DNA of 64,000 nt from Liopterus haemorrhoidalis. Taxonomy: Eukaryota; Arthropoda; Insecta; Coleoptera; Dytiscidae. Where the stretch lies: positions 24,769,120-24,833,119 of the forward strand of contig OZ020616.1 of assembly GCA_963971575.1 (NCBI GenBank), given 5' to 3'. The notes below the pieces were generated by a model. It searched no databases. It was given only the letters and a program-made list of their open reading frames with translations, and had not been told where the DNA came from. Positions 21,854 to 32,688 of this stretch are shown piece after piece. Positions within the stretch are counted from its first letter, which is position 1. The number at the start of each line of letters is the position of its first letter. The position numbers and the translations under genes were made by a program.

Positions 21854-21865
21854 AAAAATTACTCT
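21854..21865. repeat. target-site duplication, left copy
   Basis: AAAAATTACTCT before the LINE start is repeated at 27502-27513 after its poly-A tail. The leading A residues are ambiguous with the tail; TTACTCT is unambiguous. Confidence 0.75.
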
Positions 21866-22259
21866 GAGAGATAAATGAGGTACGGACGGAAGTGTACGTG
21901 TTAAAAGTGACTAGTGAATTTCCTAAGGTAAATATAATTATATTACTTAATTATTTACTATATTTTGTCATAAAACTTACCATTTCATTCCTTAAGTTAT
22001 ATTAACACTATAACTTCACATTTTCACACATTTACAAATTTTAACCACACATCTGGTTTTGAATGCATGCCTGAACTATTCAAAGAAATCAGTCAGACTA
22101 ACGATATCTTATCACCAGTGGCCTGTGCAAGACCGACCCATCGGTAACGTGCAGGTTACTGCAATATCTGATAGGCAAGCATGATCCAAAGCAAGCACCG
22201 CCAAATATAAATATTATATTTAAAATTACCTTTAGAAATAAAGGTAAGAAAAACTCAAA

Positions 22260-23660
22260 ATGAACACAAATAACAGAAGTTACTCAACCGTTACAAAAAA
22301 TAACAACACATTATTTCCTAATAAAAACTTGGCTGTATTATTAAACCATCTAGAAAATACACAAATTGAAGATTACATCTACGCTCTTGGAGACATAGTA
22401 GGGCCAGAAAATATTTCACATTATTCAAAAATTTCTTTCAACCGTATTTGCATATTCCTCACGAAAAAAGAATTAGTCGATGATTTAATTGAAAATCACC
22501 AAACCATAAACATACATGGACAAACAACTGAAATTAGACGGTCCCAATCTACAGCGAAACGTCTGGTAATATCTAACGTGTGCCCCAGTGTGCCAAATTC
22601 GATATTAGAAGGTGCACTTAATTCTTTAAATGTCAAAATGGTATCACCGATAACATTCTTAAAAGCTGGACTTAAAAATTCAGCATATAAACACGTACTA
22701 AGTTTTCGCCGACAAGTATACATGAAAGAAAATACAGAAACCGAAATTCCAGGAAGCATAATGATCACACACGAAGAAACCAACTACCGTATATATTTTT
22801 CTACGGATATTACATGTTTCTCATGTAAGAAAGTAGGACACGCAGCCAACGAATGCCCCGAACAAAATCAAGCTAAAGTCGATTTAACAAGAAACACACA
22901 AATTAATACTAACGCACCAATACAGCAAAATAACAAAGACACACAAAGACCAAATAATGAGCAAGCAGAAGAAGTAGATAAAGAAAAAATGAATACAGAA
23001 AAAACCAACTGTTACACAGAACAACCATTAAAATCGTCTACGCAAGAAGAAATGCTCGTTCTCAATACTCCAATAACTGAAAACTTACATGTATCTCCAT
23101 CCATGGACAAAACAAAAAGAATAGAACCAAACCAAAGAGAAAACCAAGAAAACAAAACATCAAAAAGACAAATCGCCTCCGAAAGCAGCGTAGAGGACTT
23201 AACCGATCTAATAAACAACTCTCAAGTTAATCCGCTATCCCAAACAAACTCTAAAACAACTCCTAAAAGCCAAGATAAATCCAAACAGAAAAATAAAAAA
23301 TCAAAACCAGAAAACCTAGAAAATATCGAGTCAAAATCAAAAACTCCAATCAAAGACCTTACAAGCTCTTTAAAACAAGTAATGAATAACAAACCCGAAA
23401 AATATATAATAAACTATGAACAATTAATTGACCTTTTAGAAAATATACAAGGAGCAACGGACCCAATTTCTATAGCTAGGGACTATACTTCTGACATAAA
23501 CGGACTACTGCTAACACTAAAAGATTTGTACCCACACCTAAACAAACAGAACATCAAACATCGATTCACTAGAGTAATAAATAAAACTAAAGAACAACTA
23601 AGTAAAGAACTCGACGCTTTAACAATTACGGACACCGACGAAAACTCACAAAATCAATAG
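22260..23660 (+). CDS. LINE ORF1 protein (one zinc knuckle)
   Basis: A 466-residue RNA-binding protein of the element ribonucleoprotein, with an ATG start after the A-rich leader. Residues ~1-180 form a putative RNA-binding fold (EDYIYALGDIVGPENISHYS; RLVISNVCPSVPNSILEGAL). One CCHC zinc knuckle follows at about residue 188 (CFSCKKVGHAANEC). The rest is a long charged, Gln/Asn/Lys-rich linker (KSKQKNKKSKPE), then a helical C-terminal segment with YIINYEQLIDLLENIQGATD. It differs from ORF1 at 1-1146, which has three knuckles. The stop is followed two bases later by the ORF2 ATG, which suggests stop-restart translation. No lesions were seen. Confidence 0.88.
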   Translation: MNTNNRSYSTVTKNNNTLFPNKNLAVLLNHLENTQIEDYIYALGDIVGPENISHYSKISFNRICIFLTKKELVDDLIENHQTINIHGQTTEIRRSQSTAKRLVISNVCPSVPNSILEGALNSLNVKMVSPITFLKAGLKNSAYKHVLSFRRQVYMKENTETEIPGSIMITHEETNYRIYFSTDITCFSCKKVGHAANECPEQNQAKVDLTRNTQINTNAPIQQNNKDTQRPNNEQAEEVDKEKMNTEKTNCYTEQPLKSSTQEEMLVLNTPITENLHVSPSMDKTKRIEPNQRENQENKTSKRQIASESSVEDLTDLINNSQVNPLSQTNSKTTPKSQDKSKQKNKKSKPENLENIESKSKTPIKDLTSSLKQVMNNKPEKYIINYEQLIDLLENIQGATDPISIARDYTSDINGLLLTLKDLYPHLNKQNIKHRFTRVINKTKEQLSKELDALTITDTDENSQNQ

Positions 23661-23662
23661 AA

Positions 23663-26600
23663 ATGGCAATACTACAATGGAACTGTAATGGGTTTTACAC
23701 CCACCTACCAGAAATCCAAATTCTAATAAACCAAATACAACCCAAATTTATGTGTATCCAAGAAACAAGGCTACATGAAAAACAAAAAGTGAATCTAAGA
23801 AATTACGTATGTTTCAGAAAAGACAGACTAAATCTAAACATAGCCTGTGGAGGTGTCGCAATCTTTGTCTCGCAAGAATATGTAGCCAACGAAGTGCCCC
23901 TTGATACAGAACTAGAAGCAGTAGCCATAAGCTCATATATTCCAAATCTGGGTAAAATAACTATCTGTTCATTATACTTACCACCAAATAAAAATATAAC
24001 GCAGATTGAACTAGAAGATTTAATGCAGCAACTACCACGTCCAAGCCTACTTGTCGGTGACTTCAACGCCCACAACATCCTCTGGGGCAGCGAAAACACT
24101 GACCGAAGAGGAAAAATTATAGAGAACATCATTGACGACAATAAAGTCCTTTTAAACGATGGATCCCATACATACCTATGTATGCGAACCGGAACATTTA
24201 GCTGTATCGATATATCAATATGTGACGCGAACATCGCAGCCAACCTGACATGGACACCTCTTGTACATACACAAGGTGGCGGACACTTCCCAATCAATAT
24301 TACATTACCCGAAGAACCGAATACAACGTCATACAGACCAGTAAAATGGAGAATGAAAGAAGCTGACTGGGAAAAATTCGCAAGTCTAGCTTCAATAAAT
24401 AAAACAGAAATTGATAATGACGACATAACAAAAGTTGTACAAGAATTCACCGAACACATCATTAACGCAGCAGACCAAGCAGTAGGCACGAAGAACCACG
24501 CTAACAGAAAAAGAACTAATCCGTGGTGGAACCAGGAATGTAAAAATGCTTGCCGAGCGCAAAAACGTGCACTGACCTCTTATAAAAAAGAAAGAACTAT
24601 AGAAAACTTTATACATCTAAAAAAGACAAGAGCAGAAACAAGACGCATTATAGTTAAAAGCAAACAAGAATCATGGCAAAAATTTGTTTCCTCTATTAAT
24701 TCTAGTACTCCTCCACAAGAGCTATGGACGAAAATAAGAAAGATAAACGGAAAAGGAACCAACCATCAAACATCTGTCCTAATTCAAGACACAACAATAA
24801 TACAATCACCACAAGATATCACTGACACGTTAGCAAAACATTTTGAACACAATTCCAGTGACGAAAATTACAGTGAAACATTTAGAAGATATAAAGAAAA
24901 TAAAGAGAAAGAAAAAATAGACATAGAAGAAAATAGAGACGAGATAAGTATGCCCATCACACTTACTGAATTATTGATAGCTATCAAAGAAATGCAAGAT
25001 TCAAAAGCTGCAGGTCCCGAAGGAATACCAAATGAATTTATAAAACATTTACCCATAGAAACAACCAAATATCTTCTTCTTATATACAACAAAATCTGGG
25101 AATCGCACGTATATCCTGACCAATGGAAAACAGTAACCACTGTCCCAATACTAAAGCCCGGTAAAAATAAAACCCAGCCAACAAATTATCGACCTATATC
25201 CATCTCAAACAGTTTGAGTAAAACTCTTCAAAAAATCATAAATAAGAGATTAATGTGGTATTTAGAAAATAAGAACCTACTGTGTAGCATCCAGCACGGC
25301 TTTCGAAGCAAACACTCCACCATGGACAATATACTTACATTGCAACATGACATCTTACAGGCCTTTAAAAATAAACAACATCTAATAGCAGTATTCTTCG
25401 ACCTGCAGAAAGCCTACGACATGGTATGGAAACATAATATCATCAGAACTCTAAAGGCACTTCAGCTTGATGGCAACATCTTACACTACGTAAAAAACTT
25501 TCTCACAAACCGCCGATTTCAGCTTAGATGTAACGACCACATATCAAAACAACATCCACAAGTTAACGGACTACCTCAGGGAGAAATACTTAGTGTTACT
25601 TTATTCTTAATAGCTATCAATAATGTATACAAATCAGTAAAACTACCCGTGAAAGCATGTCTGTTCGCAGATGATCTCGTCATCTATTGTAAAGGTACAA
25701 ACCCAATAAATATTAAAAACAACCTTCAACAAGTCATCTCTGAATTAACTCACTGGAGCAACACCACAGGTTTTCAGTTCTCACCCTCTAAAACTAAAGC
25801 CGTCCATTTCAGTAAAAGACAATATAATAATTATAACCCAACTTTAAAAATAAACAACAACCACATAGAATACGTTGATGAAATAAAGTTTCTAGGAATC
25901 ACCCTCGATAAAAAGCTAACTTGGAGATCACACACTAAGAACCTGAAAAAAGAATGCATGCAAAGAATATCATTACTGAAGACTCTAGCACATCAAAAAT
26001 GGGGATCCGATAGAGATAGCTTGTTACGAATATACCAAGCATTAATAAGAAGCAAACTCGATTATGGATGTATATCATACGGAACAGCTAAAGAAACCGT
26101 ACTCAAAACACTAGAATCGATCCAAAATACAGCCATAAGGATATCAACAGGCGCATTCAGAACCAGCCCTACAAATAGCCTTCTTTGTGAATCCAGTCAA
26201 ATACCCTTGAAATACCGTAGACTACAGTTAACTCTATCCTGTTTCATAAACATAGCATCTAACCAAAACACGCCAACCCACAACCTTTTTTTCCGTCAAC
26301 TCAACAATCAACTAGTCATGCACACTTCTCTACCTCTGCTACAAAATATAGAAAACCATCTAAATAAGTATAGTATCATATTAAGTCACATCGAAAAGCA
26401 CCGCTACAATAAATTTCCACCATGGAGTCTAAATCGAGCGCAGTTTAACACAACACTAGCCAAATATCCCAAACAAGAAACGGACCCACAAGTCTATCGG
26501 GAGAGATTCAAAGAAATCATGACCAATTACAACAACCATGTACACATCTATACAGACGGCTCAAGAATAGGACATAATACTGGCGCAGCAATCATCATAG

Positions 26601-27340
26601 ATAAACAGGAGTACAAGATCCATTTACCTTCTGTAAGCAGTGTGTACACAGCAGAAGTGTACAGCATCCTAGAAGCAACCAGACTAATCAATAAAGATCA
26701 TAGAAATAAATTCATGATAATAACAGATTCTCTAAGTTCTGTCCAAAGTATCCAAGAAACTTACTCGAAACATCCCATGATACAAGAAACTCAAGACAAC
26801 ATACACAACGCATTAGCCCAAAACAAAGAAGTAACCATCTTATGGATCCCATCCCATGTAGATATAGAAGGCAACAATATAGCAGACGAAGCCGCAAAAA
26901 AGGCAACAACAGCAGCTACAACAGAAATACCTATGCCAATCTATGATTTCAAGAACCGGATTAAACACAAAATTAAAGAAGACTGGGACCTAGAATGGAG
27001 ACTGACGAACAGCAACAAATTACGACATATAAAACAGTACACGAAGAAATGGACCCTAACCAGAAACCGACGAGACCAAATTATATTGACGAGACTACGA
27101 ATTGGACATACGGCGATTACACACCAATACGTATTCCACAGACTACAACCACCCATGTGCGAAGAATGTGCCACAGAACTGACAGTAGAACATATCCTGA
27201 TGACCTGCCAGAAACATAACAACGAAAGGAAAACACATAAAATTCCCCCCACATTACAGCAAGCCCTTGCTAACGACAACAAAACAATAGAAACTGTACT
27301 AAAATTCCTAGAAGAAATATCATTAAAAAACAAAATATAA
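23663..27340 (+). CDS. LINE ORF2: endonuclease / RT / RNase H, intact
   Basis: A 1225-residue polyprotein in one open frame. The endonuclease (about 1-230) shows LQWNCNG, QETRL, LLVGDFNAHNILWG and CIDISIC. The usual SDH catalytic block reads GGGHFPI, so the conserved Asp is replaced while His remains. The RT (about 440-780) shows RPISISNS, FFDLQKAYDMVW (A), GLPQGEILSVTLF (B, with EILS where SILS is common), CLFADDLVIY (C) and FLGITLDKKLTW. RNase H (about 960-1090) shows HIYTDGS, TAEVYSI, ITDSLSS and GNNIADEA, with all four acidic positions present. A C-terminal zinc-knuckle-like motif reads CEECATELTVEHILMTC. Size and order suit the I superfamily. The protein is probably expressible, though cleavage by the altered endonuclease is in doubt. 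Confidence 0.9.
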   Translation: MAILQWNCNGFYTHLPEIQILINQIQPKFMCIQETRLHEKQKVNLRNYVCFRKDRLNLNIACGGVAIFVSQEYVANEVPLDTELEAVAISSYIPNLGKITICSLYLPPNKNITQIELEDLMQQLPRPSLLVGDFNAHNILWGSENTDRRGKIIENIIDDNKVLLNDGSHTYLCMRTGTFSCIDISICDANIAANLTWTPLVHTQGGGHFPINITLPEEPNTTSYRPVKWRMKEADWEKFASLASINKTEIDNDDITKVVQEFTEHIINAADQAVGTKNHANRKRTNPWWNQECKNACRAQKRALTSYKKERTIENFIHLKKTRAETRRIIVKSKQESWQKFVSSINSSTPPQELWTKIRKINGKGTNHQTSVLIQDTTIIQSPQDITDTLAKHFEHNSSDENYSETFRRYKENKEKEKIDIEENRDEISMPITLTELLIAIKEMQDSKAAGPEGIPNEFIKHLPIETTKYLLLIYNKIWESHVYPDQWKTVTTVPILKPGKNKTQPTNYRPISISNSLSKTLQKIINKRLMWYLENKNLLCSIQHGFRSKHSTMDNILTLQHDILQAFKNKQHLIAVFFDLQKAYDMVWKHNIIRTLKALQLDGNILHYVKNFLTNRRFQLRCNDHISKQHPQVNGLPQGEILSVTLFLIAINNVYKSVKLPVKACLFADDLVIYCKGTNPINIKNNLQQVISELTHWSNTTGFQFSPSKTKAVHFSKRQYNNYNPTLKINNNHIEYVDEIKFLGITLDKKLTWRSHTKNLKKECMQRISLLKTLAHQKWGSDRDSLLRIYQALIRSKLDYGCISYGTAKETVLKTLESIQNTAIRISTGAFRTSPTNSLLCESSQIPLKYRRLQLTLSCFINIASNQNTPTHNLFFRQLNNQLVMHTSLPLLQNIENHLNKYSIILSHIEKHRYNKFPPWSLNRAQFNTTLAKYPKQETDPQVYRERFKEIMTNYNNHVHIYTDGSRIGHNTGAAIIIDKQEYKIHLPSVSSVYTAEVYSILEATRLINKDHRNKFMIITDSLSSVQSIQETYSKHPMIQETQDNIHNALAQNKEVTILWIPSHVDIEGNNIADEAAKKATTAATTEIPMPIYDFKNRIKHKIKEDWDLEWRLTNSNKLRHIKQYTKKWTLTRNRRDQIILTRLRIGHTAITHQYVFHRLQPPMCEECATELTVEHILMTCQKHNNERKTHKIPPTLQQALANDNKTIETVLKFLEEISLKNKI

Positions 27341-27506
27341 CTACCCTAAAAACCGAAGCGAACAATAATCTAAACTCAATATATATATTTTCCCAAATGT
27401 ATTATTAGTAATGTTAAACACTATGTAAAATTATAGAAATGTATTGTAATACTAATGGCCTTAGTTGCCGATGTATTTTTTGCTAAATAAAAAAAAAAAA
27501 AAAAAA

Positions 27507-28400
27507 TTACTCTCGTACGTTTCCGGTTCAGAGCAATGTAGGTACATTACCTATAATTTTTTTAGAATTTTAGTTTAAACTCTTTGGGTAAAAGGGTGCG
27601 AGACAAGAAAATTTTCAGCACATTTTAGCAAAAAATGTACTAAAAAAACTAATTATTATTATTATTTTTATACCGACGACAAAAACCAATCGACAATTTT
27701 CGAAAAACTAACCTGATCAAAAATTCCTATTGTGTAAATCAGTGTTGAACTATTTCAGTTCCCATCAGTGTTCATTATAGAGAATTTTTTCAGATTATTA
27801 GATCAAACCCTCTGAGAGATAGGGTGGAAGACAATTTTTTTTTGACATAGTTTTGGCAAAAATGCCATAAAAACTAAATTTTACGAAACAAAAAAATTTC
27901 CTTCTTGATCCAGTTATTAATAGGTTTCATTTGGTATGCCACTCAAAATTAAAAATATATATACTTATTTTTTTATTAAATACATAATTGTTTATATTTA
28001 TCTCGGGATGTGTTTTATTGAACTCTCAGTATTTTTCCTATATGTGGGTCAAAGAGTTGTATCTGCGTGCCAAACTTCAACTTTCTATGTTAAGCCGTTT
28101 GGTTGCAACTTCTACCGTACCGACAGACATACACATGAGTGACGTTATAAGGGTTTTTTGCTGGTCATATGTAGCGGCGGCCGGTGAAGCATGTTTGGGA
28201 GGGCAATCAGCATGATCGGACACGCTCGTGTTTTGTCGTTGCTATACTACTGTTGAGCGATATAGTACAAGATTGTCCGATCATACCAATTGCATTCCCA
28301 AACATGCTTCAGCAGCCGCCGCTGGTCATACGCATAAAACCCTAAAAACGTTCAAAATCAAGTCGAAAGAAAAACTAACGTGCGGCACATTATTACGACT
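27507..28400 (+). repeat. repeat R, copy 2, right part
   Basis: Resumes at TTACTCTCGTACGTTTCCGG after the LINE tail. It matches the 55.4-55.7 kb R copy through GGTTCAGAGCAATGTA, the GTTTAAACTC block, AGCCGTTTGGTTGCAACTTC and GACGTTATAAGGGTTTTTTG. It is interrupted by a small element at 28170-28321. Poly-A at 28620-28636 is not part of it. Confidence 0.6.
28170..28321. mobile_element. 152-bp MITE with 9-bp duplication (Mutator-like)
   Basis: CTGGTCATA at 28161-28169 is repeated at 28322-28330, splitting the GGTCATAC block of repeat R. The interior has imperfect inverted repeats of about 45 bp, including GAAGCATGTTTGGGA, GATCGGACA and the mirrored TGTCCGATC and TCCCAAACATGCTTC. The duplication length suggests a Mutator-like origin. 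It is GC-rich at the ends (CGGCGGCCGG / GCCGCCG). Confidence 0.72.
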
Positions 28401-30176
28401 GCTAAACTGTAAGTGATATATCGAAAATATATATGACAGACTTTGAAGGTTTAATATTACTACAAAAAATTCCGGGAGCGCATATATTCCAGGTCAATAG
28501 ATAACTCACAATTATCATTTTCGTCCAAAATTATAACGCTCAGTTTGCTGTGGAATATCGTCATTACCTTTAAAGATTTACGAATAAAAATAACTTTAAT
28601 GGAAAGAGTATTTCCTTACAAAAAAAAAAAAAAAACCTTTAACCCATGTACCAATCGTTTATAGATCAGAAGTAATCACGGAAAGAACATCATAGTAAAT
28701 AAATTTATATGATGCGTATATTGGTAGACGCTGCGCTGGTCAGTCTAATCGTTAGGCGGTAGAGGGGTGCGGGCGGGTAAACAATATGATTAATTGAAGT
28801 AAATATTAAATTGAGTTTTGATTATTTGTATATTATTGTATTGATTATATTAAATATTAACATCGTCTTTCTCTCAATATTGTGTTTCATTAAACTAGAT
28901 CTTTTGCTTATCATAACTCATATTTGTTTTTGACAAAGGCAATAGAATTGCCGCCTGAGCAACAATGAAACTGTTAAAAATATAAATATTGTTACTTGCC
29001 ACTGACGAGGGCTATTTGTGTCTGTTAGTCGACGATAAACTCAAAAACTACTGGTCGGATTTTGATGAAATTTTGTATGTATGGTAATAATATTGCCACT
29101 TGAATGATAGGATACTTTTTACAGGCGTACCTCGCTTAACGAAGTCTCGCTTTAAACAGTTTTTATGCGACACAAGCTGCTTTCTAAGCTGCCTTCTGTT
29201 ATTTTCATGATAACGTAAATGATAAGTGAGAAACTTGTGTTTCAAGCAGAACACAAAATAATCGTTTCTTTATTCAAAATTACTCTCTTGTATATTTTTT
29301 TCTCCCCATAGCTTTTCATATAGCTCCACAAATATATACCTTATTAAAATCTGCATTAAACAGAGAAAAATAGTTTCATTTCACATTTTCAGTTATGCTG
29401 TTAAGTAAATGATAAATGAGTTAATTCATCCTTATAAGTAACATTCCCCTTGCCCGCTAAATAAGCCTCTTTAATATTTTCTTTTTTCCTCTAATTTAAC
29501 TTTTAAAAAAAATAAATGTTTCCTCATGTAATAATAAGTGAGATATTTCGAAATTTTAGTTTTAGGGTGTATCCCCGTAAATCTCTAAATATCTATCTAA
29601 ATGAAAAAATGCATAGAAATAAATGATTTATTTTCTTATTTTGAACTATTTTTAGCATATACATATGATGTTTCTGTTAAGTCAATAATCACAACGATAT
29701 ATGTACATTTTAGTGTTCCCCATATCTCCCAAAATATTCATCTAATTGAAAAAATGTATTGAAAAAAATAGATTGGTCTGATTACTATAAACAATTTTTA
29801 TTGTTTATATTTTTTTGTTAACTCAACAATAAGGCAGATATTTAGTTTTTTAACACCCCCTTAGAATAAAAATTATGAAATGCCTTATAGCCTATGTTCG
29901 AATCCTGGTATTACCCTATCATCATACCAAATTTCGTAAAAATATGTCCAGCCATTTTTGAGTGAATCTCGGACAGATAGACAGAAAAACATTGATTTTT
30001 TTGTGGATATTGTCTTATAATCATCTGAAAGGTTTACAAACCAAATATGAAGCCTGATAAAAATTAAAATAACACATATAAACACATGTTACTATTAATA
30101 TATATAACATGTTAGCGGCAAAGCTTCATTTTCTAACAATTAATACTAACTATTTTACTTAATTCCGTAATAATTA
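28401..30176. other. non-coding stretch with a Tigger/pogo-like end
   Basis: No gene is seen. CAGGCGTACCTCGCTTAACG at about 29123-29142 matches the form of Tigger/pogo terminal repeats; its partner was not found. A block near 29890-29990 (ATGTCCAGCCATTTTTGAGT, then CGGACAGATAGACAG) is a common type of dispersed insect repeat. A poly-A stretch lies at 28620-28636. Confidence 0.45.
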
Positions 30177-30269
30177 CAGTGGCGTAGCTACCGCAAGGCC
30201 AGTGTAAGCAAAGCTTACGGGCCCTCAAGCAACTGGGGCCCGGATCGGGCTTTGAAAATTTGCAATTAA

Positions 30270-30465
30270 AGGTAAGACCGCACTAGGCGGAACTACACTG
30301 CACGGCACGACACGGCGCGTCAGAATTTGTGAGAAAGTCACTTAGTAGCGCTGTGCAGTGCCGCGTAGCGTAGTAATATGTCATACAAATTCAATTAAAT
30401 AATATTTGTCTGCGTCGTGTCGCGTCGCTCCGCTGCAGTGCAGTTTCGCCTAGTGCGGTCTTACC
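30270..30465. mobile_element. 196-bp MITE at TTAA
   Basis: AGGTAAGACCGCACTAGGCG at the left and CGCCTAGTGCGGTCTTACC at the right are near-perfect inverted repeats, with TTAA on both sides (30266-30269 and 30466-30469). A TTAA target is typical of piggyBac-like elements; the terminal bases are not diagnostic. The flanks themselves (GGCTTTGAAAATTTG / GGCTTCGAAAATTTG) are a small direct repeat. Confidence 0.72.
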
Positions 30466-30656
30466 TTAAGGCTTCGAAAATTTGACAATTAAGAATAAAG
30501 CACTTAAAAAAATTGTTTATAAAAATGTTACTATTTTTCCAAATGTATTTAGTTATGTATGCATTTAATTCTCGAAGTGCAGGGTTCCTAGGTCCTAGAC
30601 GCGCGGGGCTCCGCGCTCAACCAAACGCACATGCGTTTTGCCAACGAGAATAGAAT

Positions 30657-32619
30657 AGTAATAGAGGAATTCACTGGTTCAACGAAGACATAAAATTCTT
30701 AAGAAATATAGCTCAACTAGCCCAAGAACATTATTTGCAAAATCCCACTCACATTAATAAAAATCTTAGAAATAGGTGCAGGATTATATACAGAAAACAT
30801 ATTACGGCTAGTAAGATAAGAGCAAATTGTCAATACATAGATGACTCTAATAATAAACCAAAAGCTCTTTGGGCTGTAGTAAACAGTCACAGACCCCCGA
30901 AACCACATGTAGAGTGCCCTAAACCATGCAACGAAATTAATAACTTTTTTATAAACATTGCCGTAAACATAAATTCTAGTCTCCCCCTCAGTAGAACTGA
31001 CCCCATATCAATAGTTAAAGCAGCAAATAATAACTGGAATATCCCTATTTTTTATTTTAAAGAAGTGTCTCATAATCAGATTAGAGACGCTATACATGCT
31101 TTAAAAAATAATAAAAGTAGGGATGTTTATAATCTTAACGCTCTCGCAATAAACAAGATTAAGGATATAATTGTTTCTCCACTTTGCTTTCTTTACAATA
31201 ATGCAATAAAATCAAATATTTTTCCATCGGTGCTAAAATTATCGAAAGTAATACCAGTTTATAAGGGAAAAGGGAGCAAGGAGGAGTTAAATAATTATAG
31301 GCCTATATCTCTTACCCCAATTTTTTCAAAGATTTTTGAGAAAATTCTGTTTAAGCAGTTACTGGAACATCTTGATAAGTATGATCTACTAAACAAGAGT
31401 CAATTTGGTTTTAGAGGAGGCATATCAACAACTACTGCCATTCTGGAGTTTATGGACTTTATAACAAATGGATTCGACAATGGACTGTATAGTACTGCCA
31501 CTTTCTTCGATTTAACAAAAGCGTTTGATTGTGTGCCACATGATTTACTAATCAAAAAAATGTCTTGTTATAACATTAGTCCAAACAGTTGTCAACTGCT
31601 AAACTCCTTTCTAACAGGCTGGAAGCAGTTTGTTTGGACTAATAATAAAAAATCTGATGAACAAGAGATCCATTTTGGTGTGCCACAAGGTTCAATATTA
31701 GGTCCATTGTTGTTTCTGATTTATATTAATGATTTGCCGTTTTTCATGAAAAAGGATAACACAAAAACAATTCTATATGCAGACGACACCACGCTACTTA
31801 ATCAGTCCGTAGACTTTCAGGACATGAAAATAACCAAAAACATCTTAATAAAAGCTGCGCAAGACTGGTTTTTGGCCAAACGACTAAGTCTAAATGAATC
31901 CAAAACCCAACAGCTCTTATTTTCTCGAAGACCAACACCAAAAAACAATAGCCAAGATCCTGTGACCTTTTTAGGAGTCACCATTGGTGTTAATCTAAAC
32001 TGGGAAAGACATACGGAGGCTACTGCTGTAAAATTATGTAAATCCGTCTTTCGCATAAGAGACTTAAGATCTAATGTACCCAGGCATGTTCTAGTAACTG
32101 CTTATCATGCCCTGTTTGAGTCGCATATCACATATGCTCTGCTGGTTTGGGGACACTCCACACATACCCAGCGAATTTTTCGCCTACAACGGCGAGTTAT
32201 TAGAGTGATTTGTGGACTGAAGTACTGACAAGATTGCCGACAGCATTTTAGAATTTTGGGACTATTGACATTACCGTCACTATATACATATATTGCACTG
32301 CCTAATACACATGCATATAAACAGAGATAATTTCATTTGCCAGGAACAAATTCATAGCTATGGAACAAGAGGTAAACACCTAATCAGGCCATCATTTGTT
32401 AGAGTCAATAGTGCAAGATACTCTATTAACTACTATTGCATTCAGTTCTTCAATATATTACCTGAAACCATTAAATGTTTGCCACTTAACACCTTTAAAA
32501 AAAGATTAAAATCTTTTCTTAAGAATAAAGCATTCTATAGCTATGAAGAATTTCTTACTGATTTAATTCTGACTTGTTTTAATTTAATTTTATATATCTC
32601 TGTTGCATCTATTTTGTAA
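30657..32619 (+). pseudogene. CR1/Jockey-type reverse transcriptase, broken
   Basis: RT motifs are VIPVYKGKGSKEELNNYRPI, SQFGFRGGISTTTAI, FFDLTKAFDCVPH (A), GVPQGSILGPLLF (B), ILYADDTTLL (C) and FLGVTIGVNLNWERHTE. The main frame ends at a TGA at 32226-32228, directly followed by in-frame CRQHFRILGLLTLPSL. The TGA is probably a CGA-to-TGA change within the coding region. The frame shifts near 32290, after which SYGTRGKHLIRPSF and FFNILPETIKCLPL run to 32619 (EEFL), the usual C-terminal tail of this family. RNase H is absent. At least two lesions are present. Confidence 0.8.
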
Positions 32620-32688
32620 AATTGTCATAATTATAATGTTCTTATTTATTTATTTTTCTTTTATTTTTATATTTATTTTTATTATGTA

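Larger units (their letters stand above)
20965..21865. repeat. repeat R, copy 2, left part
   Basis: Begins with a reverse-oriented R block (GGTATGACCAAAAAACCCTT, then AGCCAAACGGCTAAA). It then turns, through the hairpin at 21323-21400, to forward blocks (TTTCAGGGTTTTGTAGGTAT, then TAGTCATGAATTAAAAAAAT). It is broken off at ATTAAAAATTACTCT by the LINE at 21866. The right part resumes at 27507. Confidence 0.6.
21866..27501 (+). mobile_element. full-length LINE of the I superfamily, apparently intact
   Basis: About 5.6 kb with a 394-bp 5' UTR, two uninterrupted ORFs two bases apart, a 160-bp 3' UTR and a poly-A tail at about 27489-27506. A (A)nTTACTCT target duplication flanks it. The insertion splits repeat R: the bases on either side rejoin into the sequence seen in the other R copies. 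The coding strand is strikingly A-rich. Complete ORFs and a clean duplication point to a recent insertion. Confidence 0.9.
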
